NCBI GenBank assembly: GCA_019916065.1
Contig: CM034244.1
Location: forward strand, 25,102,471 to 25,166,470
Direction: 5' to 3'
From: Vitellaria paradoxa
Taxonomy: Eukaryota; Streptophyta; Magnoliopsida; Ericales; Sapotaceae
Length of the DNA: 64,000 nucleotides
The notes below the pieces were generated by a model that saw nothing but the letters and a program-made list of their open reading frames with translations, was not told where the DNA came from and did not search any database. Positions within the stretch are counted from its first letter, which is position 1. The number at the start of each line of letters is the position of its first letter. A program made the translations under genes and the position numbers. Positions 48,300 to 59,639 of the stretch are shown here, in pieces.

Positions 48300-51036
48300 T
48301 GTCACGCCCCGGATCTCGTGACCCGAGAGGTGAGTGATAAACACACATAACATGCACTAATATAACCATCCCATGATTAGAGCAACGTAACATCAACGAG
48401 TGAGCCCAAGACATAATATAAGATAACATAAGTTAACCTTGACTGTTACCAGGTCACTAACTACAGGTTCCATTCCCAAATTACATAGCTTAGGCCTTAA
48501 GGCCATTACAACCAAATAAAAAAAAAAAGTCTATCAGTGTACAATATTACAAATTCCAAAAGAAATTTAAGCTAGATGACCAAGAGCTTTGCTAAGCTTG
48601 GTAGGGCTCATGCACAACGTCTTAGTCTAACCCCATTAGCCTACTTGACTATTATTGCTTGTACCTGCATCAAAATCTGTAAGGACATGAGCACGGGTCC
48701 ACTTGTGCCCATGATGCCTCAAACAAACATATATGGTATGTAATTAACACATGCATGCCAATGTTCATATATGCATTGGTTCACTAATAACTTTCTAATA
48801 ACCAAGACAATTCATGAATATCAATTAAATTTCCACTTGGTAGGTATTTATCATCATTTAACATCATTAAGGTATTGTATTCAATTCCAAGTATTCTTCA
48901 ATAATAAATTTCCTAACTCTATATCCAATCATATTCCATATCACATTTTTACATATTCAACATATATCACATTATCACATATTCCACATTCAATCACACA
49001 ACCATATCCACATTGGCACTTAATCATCATTCAATCACATTTCCACACCCATACTTTCACGTATCTATCATTCAGTCACATTGCACAACCATAACTACAC
49101 ATGTCATCAGGGGTTGGGTGCATACACATTATCGTCTTTTATAGGCCAATACCCAATGGAAACGATAAACTAACGTTGTCATTTAGGATCACCGCCCAGG
49201 GCCACGAGGAGCCAAAACACACACAATGTTGTGGGTTACTAACCCACTGGCATTGACACCAAACCCTACGCAGGTTCCAGGACTCTCAATCCGAGGGTAC
49301 TCTCTACACCCTTCCTATTTCCGCACCCCACCACGGCCCCCGGCACACAAACAATCATTCACACCATACCATCTTATCTTTCATAGATTCACATTCAACA
49401 TCATATACTTTTCCACAACACATATCCACATTTCGGTTCATCCCACAATTCATCACATAACAACATTGATTAAGCATCATTAAACATTCAACATTCTTCA
49501 ATATTATGAACATGAGTTCCCTTTTGTCAAGTCACATTTTATTTAATCTATCACAAGTTCACATACCTCACATTTAGTTTACAACATGACACATTCACAA
49601 TCGCATTCAATTAAGACACTCATCTCCAAGTGATCTTCCAATTCATGCCATTTAAAGTGACATTCACTTACCCTTACAAATTTAATCCTATAGGTTTAAG
49701 ATAATCAATCCTTGATCACTTTTTGAAGCTCATTTCCATTTCAAAATCCATTAAATTAATCAAGTAAAAGTTTCACAGAAAAACATGTCACCAACTCTTT
49801 CATATGCCCAAAGTAGAAGACCAAACTAAACAATGTCAGAAAAGTGACTTAGGCTCGGTGAGCGCCCAAGCTGACACTCAGCCGTGTGCCCAAGGGGCTT
49901 GGGTGCCCACACCTTGTGCGCCCATGGGCTAGGCACCCATTCCTTGGGTGCCCAAGGGCTTGGGCGCCCGATTGTGTCCCCCTCGTGCACCCACAGCTTC
50001 GGCCAAGTTCTGGGTCTCAGACTCTGTTTTCTGGTTTCATGGTTTTCCACCCTTGGGACCTCAAATAGACCAAATTAATGTAAAAATACTTAAAGTTTCA
50101 AGTTTCTAACATCAACACATGGATCTTGGGCACCCAAAAAAATCATAAATTTGAGTTTCCATTAACTACAAGTCAAGTTATGGATCATGACACCATTTTC
50201 ACTCTCTCAACCTATATATACATATATATCTGTATATAACTACCAATATCTTTCATACATGTGACCAACACTTGAAGAGGGTTTTCTAGTGGTAATCTAT
50301 TCCTTGTTACACATCACATATGTGAGAATGAGGCATTGAATCCCTACCTCAAGTGTCAAGAATATGAATCAACAAAAAGGTGTCTTGAGCTTCCAAACCC
50401 TCAAACTTTGATGGACTCAATCTTCTCCCTCCTTGATCAAAACTACAAATAAATTACTTAGCAAGGTTTCTTAAGGTTCTAATCACAATCTTGCAAAAGG
50501 AATTTGGTTTTCATGAAGGGTAAAAGGACCTACCTTGAAATCCCTACCCAATTTCTTCTTTGTTCTCCTTTGCTCTTCCTTTGCTTCTCCACCTGATTCT
50601 CCTTTTCCCAAGCAACTTTTCTCTCTCTCTCTTGCATCAAATCAATAATATATATATATATAACAATATTTTAAAGTCCCTCAACAGTAATCTTCAGGTT
50701 TCCCATCACCCCTAACTAGGTATAGGTGTTAATAGGGTGAGGCTCGGTTGAAAATTGCAGAGCAACACTTGTTTGTCAAATCCACTGTGCCTTGGGCGCC
50801 CAAGCTCTTCTCAGGTGGGCGCCCAAGACCCTGGGCGCCTATACCATGTGCGCCCAAGGTTCCCCCATTTTCCAGCACTTGGCTAAAATGTCACCTTTGA
50901 CTGCATAACCACTGTCCTTCAAAGTTGTCAAGTCTAAACACCATTAATGACCCATACCATTAAATTAACATATCTTAACTTCCAAAATGCATCAAAAACC
51001 TTATACTTATGTTAGTACAGAGTTCGGGGTATTACA
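48300..51036 (-). mobile_element. second solo LTR of the same family, opposite orientation
   Basis: On the plus strand it begins TGTCACGCCCCGG and ends CGGGGTATTACA, the mirror image of the copy at 45399. Internal blocks match in reverse: gtggacccgtgctcac, gatgcaggtacaagcaat, the accaaaccctacgcaggttcc block at 49258, and GGGCGCCC repeats at 49855-49985 and 50790-50850. Flanks are gtctt (48295-48299) and gttct (51037-51041), an imperfect or decayed TSD. Some blocks look close to 90% alike and the TGTAATACC-proximal ends much less, so the copies are diverged. Confidence 0.75.
49855..49985 (-). repeat. GGGCGCCC-type minisatellite in the second solo LTR
   Basis: Repeated g(c/t)gcccaaggg-ttgggcgccc units, counterpart of the blocks in the plus-oriented copy. 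A smaller block is at 50790-50850. Confidence 0.65.
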
Positions 51037-51041
51037 GTTCT

Positions 51042-51458
51042 TCCACTAAAGAACCGTGTACACCCTCAGTCGGGTGAAAACATGACCTAAAAATCTAAAA
51101 AATTAGCCAAAAATAAATATTGGGTATTATAAAGATTGAACTACGAAAAAAATGCATTTGTACCAAAACAATACACAATATATACATAAAGATGCTAAAT
51201 CTATACCCAAAAAAATCAATAATTTCGCACAAATAATACTTAGATTTACACAAAAAAAATAAAAATAAATAAATAAATAGATCATATAAATATACAAATG
51301 AACAAATGCGGTAGATATGCTTTTATGGTTGAAAGAGCCATAAACCTATCGGTGGTGAAAAGATGAGTCCAGGACAATGGTGTCAAACAACTACAAAGAG
51401 TGGCAATAAGTTGTGGTGGCAGTGGAGACAGTGCATAGTTGTCATTCTTGAGAGAGGG

Positions 51459-51513
<55 letters not shown>

Positions 51514-53589
51514 AGGGAGGGAGGGAGGGAGGTGCAGATGAGTGAGAAAGAAAGGTAGAATAACGAATCTTCTGAAGAAATTTAAGAATATATAGCATTT
51601 AGATAATTGAATACCTCGCAAGCTTACTAAGCGGAGTAATAAATAGCTTAAATTCTACTTAAATTACCAACTAGCTTAAAGCAATATTTGAGTTTGGGGT
51701 TGTTTAAGCCATGGACGAAGCTTGGGCTTCTTGCAAATAGTTCATGGAATTGTATTCAGCATTCTTTGTCTAACTATAGGTTAGGTTATATACCATGCTA
51801 GTAATAACCCGTGCCTATGACACTTTAAACAAACTTAGTATTATGTTTCTTATATAGTTGAAACTTAAGCAAAAAGTTCAAATCGAAAAACTATGATAAT
51901 TCATGAGTTTTAATTTTTCTTCAAAATTTTAGGCCCTAACAGCTATTATATGTATTTTGCTCTCTCTCTCTCTCTCTCTCTCTCCCCCCAATTAATTTTT
52001 GATAAGCACCATAAAAAAAACATAAATTATAGTGCTTTAATTTGGAAGATTTAACTCCCTAAAAATTATAATTAAGCAGAATTTAAGTTGACAGTTTTGA
52101 TTTGTACATAATCTCCACCCTTGAAAATGGTAAAATTTAAAATGTCTAAATTATTTTGTGAGATAGATGGTAGTGGAATCCACTAAAATATGAATTAAAC
52201 ACGAAGTTAAAAATATAAAATTAATCTCGATCGTTGAATGAAAAAAAAATAATTCTTAATCATTGGATCTTAATTTGTAAAATAGACAGTTTCAAAAACC
52301 ATCATATTTTATTATATAAATATTTATTAGAACATGAAAAAAAAATTCTCTTTCCAAAAAACCGATAAGATGAAAAATTTATCAAAATAATTTGATAATA
52401 AAATTTCTAAAATTATAACTCATTTTAATGAGTGATTTATTTGAATGAGTTTTTTCATTTAAAGTATAGGCGTACAATTCTTTCTATATTTTTGGTAACA
52501 TCTTGGAGCAAATGTTTCTTCCTACTAACATTACTTAAAATGACGGAGAATCACCTTCATAAACTTATAAATAAATATTAAATAAATAAAAGGGAAAGAA
52601 AAGGAGTTGCGTTAATAAATAGTCTGTGCATGACAGCTTGCAGGTGTTTATGGTACATGGATGTGTGAAAGATAAGACCAAGGCCAGCTGGGCAAGAATG
52701 AAGGAAGTGGTTAGGTTAGGTGGTAGGTATCTTCATTTAATTTGGGCTGCCAAAAGTTGGGAAAAATACGAGTCCACCCAACCCTTTGTGTTTCTCCCCA
52801 GCAAGGTTATACTGTTTGAAAATTTTAATAAAATAAACAATTAGAAGAGTTATGCTATATTATCATAATTTTTGTTATTTTTTTAGTAAATATAGTATAA
52901 ATTTTTATCAAAATATAAAATCAAAATAATGTGAGATAAATATATGCCTATTACTTTTAACAGTATAATTTACTAATTAGTTATTTTATTGTATAAATAT
53001 CGTTATCACATATTCGGAAGTTAATTTTGGAAAATTTTGGAATGCATTAGAACTTACCACTTTTTAAAAACTAACCTATTAAAATGTCATTTTATTATAT
53101 AGTTAAATATCTTTGTCACATATTTTGATCATAATTTTTGATAAAAAAAATAATATAAAAATATCTTTTTTCTACTCAAGAATGACGGGAAACCCTTGTG
53201 AACATATTATTTAAAAATAACAAACACATCTACCATATCACTTTACTTCAATTCTAATTAATGTATAATTTTTGTTCCCGTTTAATAACATATTTAATGT
53301 TCTAATGGTTGTAAAATAAGATTTGAAGAGATTAAAATTATTTTTAATAGTAGTCATATGATATTAGATTGTGTACTATTTGATCAAAATTGAATAATTT
53401 ATAATTTCAATACAACATAAATAACGTGAAAAGTGATATGTTAGGCACCTTTTTCTACGAAACCACCGCTTCACATCCCTTGTCAGAAAACAAAATAAAT
53501 GAGAGTAGCTCTTCCCACAAAACTGAACAAAGTGGTAGGAGCAGAAGTATAACTCCCGACTACTGGTGGTGTTAAAAATAAAAAAAACT
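51042..53589. other. AT-rich stretch upstream of the lipid-transfer gene
   Basis: Contains (GA)n then (GGGA)n at 51462-51531 and (CT)n at about 51960-51985. A 72-codon open frame at 52626-52844 has no recognisable motif. The last few hundred bases should hold the promoter and 5' untranslated region of the gene starting at 53590. A TATA-like ataatttataat lies near 53394, but I cannot assign a transcription start. Confidence 0.5.
51462..51531. repeat. (GA)n-(GGGA)n microsatellite
   Basis: Over twenty GA units followed by about six GGGA units. Confidence 0.95.
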
Positions 53590-56500
53590 ATGGCAACCCC
53601 CATCGGAGCAACCATCATTGCTGCTGCTACATTAATTGTTGCCGCCGTTGCCGTGGCGGCGCAGGCACCAGCAGCCGCACCGACAGGGGTGGCGGGGTCA
53701 GCACCGGCGCCATCGCTGGACTGCACGAATTATCTGGTGAACGTGACTGATTGCCTGACGTATGTGGAGGAAGGAAGCAAGCTGAGGAAGCCAGACAAAG
53801 GTTGTTGTCCGGAGCTGGCAGGGCTTGTGGATTCTCAGCCCATCTGTCTCTGTCAACTGCTCGGAAGTAGCGAAACCTATGGAGTCAAGATCGACCTCAA
53901 CAAGGCTCTCAAACTTCCCACTCTTTGTGCTGTTCAGACTCCCCCCGTTAGCATGTGCTCAGGTTCACATCATTCTTCTCACTTCTTTAACCTCCTTTTC
54001 TTTTTTCTTTTTCTTTTTTTTTAATTTGTTAAAAATATCAAAATCTTTTCCTTCTTAGATAGCTACCAGAGATCAATTGCTCTCGGGAATATTTTCTTTA
54101 TTATGCGAGGTTGTCACATTCACGTAAATTGATTTTTAGAATTTAAAAATTCATGATGTGGTACCACAGATCACAATTCATAGAAGAGATTATTACCAAA
54201 CTTCGTCTCTGACCAAACTTACAAATATCAAGGATACCCCGAAAGGGGTAGTCGGGTTGGTTAAGGATCGGGGTCATAGGGCTTGAGCTATGTGAGGTTT
54301 CGAGTTCGACTCCTTTGGAGGGCGGTCTTTCCTCTTAATGTGGAGGCGATCTTCAACGGCCTTTCTGGCTGAACCAGTCAACCAGGGCTTGCCTAGGCTG
54401 GTTTACCTCCTCGTGATTTTTTGCTGGCTAGAGTCATGGAACGGGCTTCACCCAGTACACACCAATGGGTAGCGTCTGCGGGTTTCTCCTCGACCCCATA
54501 AGGATCGATCTATTAATAATATTTAAATAACAGTTTGCATGAATTGCTTATTATTATTATTATTATTATTTAGTTTGTATTTTTTTGCACACATGTTTTT
54601 AGGGTAAATTACACTTTACACATTTATGTTTTAAATCGAATCTTACTTTACTATGTCTACTTTTACTTGTAACCATTAATTTTTTTTACAGTAATATTCA
54701 AATTTTAATATGATCCTTTCACCAAATTTATTAACGAAAAATGTCATGTATTGATTACACATAATGTGTGCATGACATTTTGCTTCACATATATTTTAAT
54801 AGAAGAGGGTTAAATTGAAACTTGACTGCAAATGCAAAAAATTAACTGCTACAATTAAAATAAGAGAAACTAAAATGTGATTAGGAGTAAAAGTGTAATC
54901 TAACACTTTTTTTACATAGTTAACGAAGGTAAAAATACAAAAGTAACAAAATTAAAAGTATGGATATGAGATGAAATTAGTGATAAAGTGCAAATGTGCT
55001 AAGCGTATTTTTCTTAAAAATAAATTGGGATTGGCATATCCTAGTGCTTGTTGAGTTAATTAATTTGTATAATCAAATGTGAATTTGGGTATATTTCTTA
55101 TGATTACCATCATGCAAATTAATTCGTAATTCTTACCAATGTTGTTTTATTTTGTTTCTTTTTTGTGTTATTTGTTACAGAGGTTGGATATCCAGTCAAA
55201 CTACCGCCGAGTGGATCACCGTCATCATCGATAGGTAATTTTTGATTCCAACTTCTGTTTCTCTAATTTATCAAAAGCAATACCCTAATAGCCTGGAGTT
55301 TGTTCATCAAATTTCAGATATTAAATTATTAACAATAGGACTACATGTCATACATACCTTAATTTGGTTCTCCAAGGTTGTTAATAATAATAATAAATGT
55401 CTTTTAATTTCCTATTTTTTTTCTCGATTTATTAGAGATCAAAACCTAAAAAAAAATATGGAAGGCTAATTGAGAACTCAAAAAAATTAGGTAAAAATAG
55501 TTCTACGTACATTTGCTTATTGTAATTGTTCAATCTAAATCATTTATTTATTTGTAACTCACAACGAAACTTATTCTATCGTAGTCACGAGTGCATAATT
55601 CTTATTTATATCTCTATTAACACGGGTGGAGCCGATGAAGGGGTAGAGGGGGCACGAGCCCACCCTGAAAAAAAAAAAATTTATTATTTGCTATTTCTTT
55701 CTTGTTGATATTATTTTTAGTATCCAATTGTGTCCATCCAAAAAAAGTAAAATTTTTTACACACAATATCAATTGTGCTCACTCAAAAAACGAAAAAAAA
55801 ATTTAACTCAATACCAATTGAGCTCACCCAATGAAAGAAAGAAATTTTATCTCAACACGCATCAATGTAATTGTACCCAACCCATCCAATATAATTAAAA
55901 ATTATCTAGCCCCACTTCAACCTTTTGTCCCCCTTCTCTCCTCCTCTTTCTCTCCCTTAAGATTTAAAATTATTTATGTGTCTTACATCTCGTTTGCTTA
56001 GTAAAAAAAATTTGGAAGCTTCTCTTGTAACTTTTTTTTTTCCGTCTTGTATGATTTTTTTTAATTAAAATTTAACTTTTCAGGAATAGTAGGTTTTACG
56101 TATGTTGATCACATTTGAAAAAAATAAAAAAATTTACTTTCATTTGGGTAAAAAGTAGAAAAAAAAAAAAACAAATTTTCATTGATTTTTGATCACCAAA
56201 AAAAAATTTCTTTCCATTTTTACTCAAATGAAAAACTTTTACCGAAATAGACGTAAATTTTTTAATTTTTTTATAAATGTGATAAATACCTCTAAAACGT
56301 ACAACTTCTAAAAAAAATTAAATTTTGATGAAAAAATTTATATAAGATGAAAAAAGCTAGAAGTTTTACTTTTTTGTAACTTAATAAAACCTTAATAACT
56401 GGTGCCCACTCATATATGAATTTCTGACTCTATCCCTATCTACTAATTTCACTAAAATTGAAATATAATGATAACGAAGATGACGGTTACCATGAAAATG

Positions 56501-59229
56501 TCAAGCAGAGCTAGTAATATCTCTATTGAATATTGTTCATCACCAGGCGGAAGAGCATGAGGAAGAAATTAGGTAATTGTACTGCATATCTGTCCATGCA
56601 TATATAAATCTATTTTTTAGATTGCAGAAATTACACAAAGGGGGTGGTGATTCATCAATCCAGTGGCTCTCAGTTGCTTAGAAAGTGGGCTTTTGGATGT
56701 AATCAAAACTGCAATAGGCAGCAAAATTTGTAAATTCTGCAAAAAAAAATTATAAGGTGTTTATATTGGAACCACAGAAAAAATTATATCCTTTCCTATG
56801 GAATGAAATAGGGATGATCATTTCAGTCAATCCATTTGAATCCGATTCATTATCAGAGTCGAATAAATGTGGGGTTTGGATATTTTTTAGAGCTCGGATC
56901 GGACTCGAATTCGAATTTAAAAAAAAAAATTCAAATACTAGATCGGATATGAAGATAAGACTGTATCTATCCCGAATTTGAACTCTGATTTGAATTTTCT
57001 TCGATCTGCTCCTAAAAGTATCCGAACAAATTTGAATAGCCCTGAATTCCCAGAATATAAATGCTATGTTTCTAACATATGGAACTTCGGAATTTCATAC
57101 GAATGCTTTTGGAGGTTCAAAAAATTGAGATTAATAATTATATTATGAATTATTATATTTTATATTTATTACTTTCAGTTGAGATGATGTTAGTACTTTG
57201 GAATTATATATTTTTATTATGTATCGGTGGGTGAAATAGTATTTTGGTGAAATGTTGATTTTAGATATATTTATGTATTATTTAAGTGAATTATTATTAT
57301 GATGATGTTTATGTATTATTTTGATTTCAGAGATAAATTATTTGGTAGTAATAGGTTACATATGCAATTAAGTTGTGTATCAATTAAGGGCAGATTTGGA
57401 AGTGAACAAAGGATTCTGATTTTTGAATATCCTCATATTTATTCTTTCTCCGTTTGGATCGGAAATAGAGGTTCAAAAACATGTCCGTTCAGAGTCTGGG
57501 GTGAATTTGGAGGCAGACGGAGAGATAAGAGTTCGGATTCGGATATTATCATATTCACCTCCGATCTATTCCTTTGCCATCCCTAGAATGAAACAATACA
57601 TGAATCTTACAAATTTGCAAATATTTAAGGTTGAGAATTAATATACTGACTCCATTAAATTGTTAAAAAGTTTATGCTGTCTCCCTCATATTATATAAAA
57701 AGTTCTACTTTTTGACTTTCTCTGAGTCAAATTTGAGTTCAAAACATCAATGTAAATGAGAAATTGTCATTCAAGAAGTTGCCACGTGTATTGGAAGGAA
57801 AATTGTAAAATAGAATTTGAATTTCAACATTTTTGATAGACACCAACACCATTTAACTAATTAATTTGTGATTCAAACAAGTAATGGGGAGTTGCAAATT
57901 AATGATTGAAGATTTGGTTTCATGTCAACTAACTAAATTTTCTGCATCATATCATCTTGCAGGAGCTGCGATGCCCTTACCACCAGGTAATTTTCTAGCT
58001 TGAGTTCTGTTTTTCATCACCAATTTTAATATATATGCACACACGTACGTATACTAAAATACTGCCTGCACACTACGTAATTAAGCGATGGAGTAAGCAG
58101 TTATTTAAATGAAGTAAATAATTTAATTTTGAAGAGAAAAAATATAATAAAAAAATATTAGCCGCACACAATGTGATTATGGGGTGAAGTAAGCGGTTAT
58201 TTAAATGAAGTGATCAATTTATTTATTTTTGAAGAGAGAAATATGATAGAAACTAATTAAAAATAGGATATGACAGTTATATGGTTTATTTTTGAAAGAT
58301 AATGTTGGAAGTTGGAGATGGCTTCGGCAAATTTATTTTAAAATTGAAACAAATTTGGAAGGCTCATTTTATACGTACGCTAGAAGTGGAAGCACAAATT
58401 TTGTGTATGTTTTCGTTTTTTTTTCTTTTTTTTTTATTTTCTTTCCTTTTATATAATTATTAACTAAAATTATAGTAACTATTGTTAAAAGGATATTTAT
58501 GTAGACAGATAGTTAAAGTGTATTTAAAAATTATAAAAAATACTCCAGGAAAATAGTAGGCAGTTGTTAAGGTGGATTTCGAGGAAAACAAAAAAAAAAT
58601 AAAATATTAATAATATAATAATAAATTAATATTATTTAATTGATTAGTAGTTATTGAATATTTTACAATATTATTAAATTTATAAATATTAATTGGAAGT
58701 TGAGGGGTATTAAAAAAACAACAATTTTTTTAACTAAAATTTAGACTTTCAAAAAATTTGAAATTTTACTAAATATCTCTGTTATTTTTTTATTATAGTA
58801 GTATATTTATATATTTACAAAAACCCTTATAATTAAAGAGAGTCTATTAAAGTTTGTGACACCATGCTTTAATCGTGCATACTCTTTAGCTATTAATAAG
58901 CGTAAAATAGTAGTGATTATTAGATGTTTTGATTTGACTGTAGTGTTCTGTTATCTCACTTATCTCTTTCTACTCAATACACAAGTGACGAGTTCGACTA
59001 TATTAAATGCGCATGTGGTGGGGCTTTAGAGGGTTAGATGAGATGTAATAGGTTTGTGGATGATGCTTTTCTTATCCTGTCCTTTATAGTAACAAGACTG
59101 GACTATACCAATTAATTTTTAACCATATCATTATATCTATACTATAATTATGCTTCTTTCACAGGGATGCATGTTAATTTGGTCAGAAACCGAATTCTGT
59201 GCCTAAGGGCTTCCTCCAACACAAACTGA
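53590..59229 (+). CDS. type-G lipid-transfer-like protein (LTPG-like), 4 exons
   Basis: Secreted lipid-binding protein of the non-specific lipid-transfer family. Modelled exons: 53590-53962, 55181-55234, 57963-57986 and 59165-59229, all phase 1 with GT-AG introns (total 516 nt, 171 residues). Residues 1-24 form a signal peptide, followed by an alanine/proline-rich linker. The eight-cysteine motif is complete: C-x9-C-x16-CC-x12-CxC-x24-C-x9-C, with ICLCQLLG and PPVSMCS. After it come EVGYPVKLPPSG (exon 2) and GAAMPLPP (24-nt exon 3), the usual proline/serine-rich tail of membrane-anchored members. Exon 4 gives GMHVNLVRNRIL and a stop. It lacks the hydrophobic C-terminus for GPI attachment normal in this group, so either the true last exon lies elsewhere or the anchor is lost. 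ATG 53590 is the first ATG before the signal peptide. Exon 1 is near-certain, exons 2-3 likely, exon 4 doubtful. Confidence 0.8.
54241..54510 (+). mobile_element. tRNA-derived SINE in intron 1
   Basis: Box A-like tagtcgggttggttaagg near 54249 and box B-like gtttcgagttcgactcc near 54298, then a ~200-bp body ending near ccccataagg. The layout resembles widespread angiosperm tRNA-SINEs. A possible short duplication aaggat flanks it (54230 and 54500). Confidence 0.65.
54601..55005. mobile_element. probable MITE in intron 1
   Basis: Starts agggtaaattacacttt and ends near aaagtgcaaatgtgc. Inverted arms (54601-54690 against about 54835-54910) share taaattacactttt/aaaagtgtaatcta and attaattttt. No ORF. 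The class is unresolved. Confidence 0.4.
55619..56440. mobile_element. probable non-autonomous DNA element in intron 2
   Basis: Left end cgggtggagccgatgaag and right end atgaatttctgactctatccct are diverged inverted matches of a terminus often seen in plants (ggcggagccagaaattc). The middle holds A/T-rich palindromic arms at about 56100-56340. TSD not established. Confidence 0.4.
56809..57585. mobile_element. hAT-type non-autonomous element in intron 2
   Basis: 777 bp with termini TAGGGATGATCA and (other strand) TAGGGATGGCAA. It is flanked by a perfect 8-bp duplication gaatgaaa (56801-56808 and 57586-57593). 8-bp duplications are the hAT signature. No transposase coding seen. Confidence 0.85.
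58055..58260 (+). repeat. imperfect ~98-bp tandem duplication in intron 3
   Basis: Two adjacent copies share ggttatttaaatgaagt preceded by gcacaca/ctacgtaatta and followed by ttttgaagagaaa. Probably neutral. Confidence 0.6.
58893..59229 (+). repeat. intron 3/exon 4 segment, copy 1 of a dispersed duplication
   Basis: Shares ordered blocks with 61700-62035: agtagtgatta, ttttgattt-act, tgttat/aac-ccactt, tatagtaac-aga/ctg, and finally tatag/cacag followed by (g)gatgcatgt(t/c)aatt. In this copy the acceptor CAG and the reading frame fit the gene. Confidence 0.65.
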
Positions 59230-59639
59230 ACGTTTAGCCAAAGTTTTTGCCACGTTCATTCCATATTAATACCATCATTTTGCTACCTCTGGTTTGAAAA
59301 CTTGATGACCGATTGGATAAAAGATATATTTTCAATTTCAACCATTTCAGACTAAAGCACAAAAGCCCTTCCGTATTCGTACTTTTTGTTTGCTCAGACA
59401 GCATTCTGTTTTTTTTTTTTTATGGACCATGTGTACATCATTGACATCATTGTCATCATCTTAAGCGTTATTGTTGAGAAACAAAACCCTAGGCACATTT
59501 GGACTTTTCACATCACCGCCTCTTCATCTCCTACCTTTGCCCTAAGGCACTCATCTAAATATATGGTCTAGTGATTAAACACCAACTTTTTTATTCTTTA
59601 AGTTTTCAAGTTCTCAACTTCCTCGGGGAGCAATAAGCA

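Noticed and set aside
51363..51598. open frames on both strands rich in RE and SL repeats
   Set aside because: Low-complexity translation of the (GA)n-(GGGA)n microsatellite.
52626..52844. 72-codon open frame upstream of the lipid-transfer gene
   Set aside because: No recognisable motif, no splice support and AT-rich flanks; kept only as a note.
53566..53589. upstream extension of the lipid-transfer protein start
   Set aside because: The extension begins with GTG, not ATG, and adds lysines before the signal peptide; the ATG at 53590 gives a normal signal sequence.
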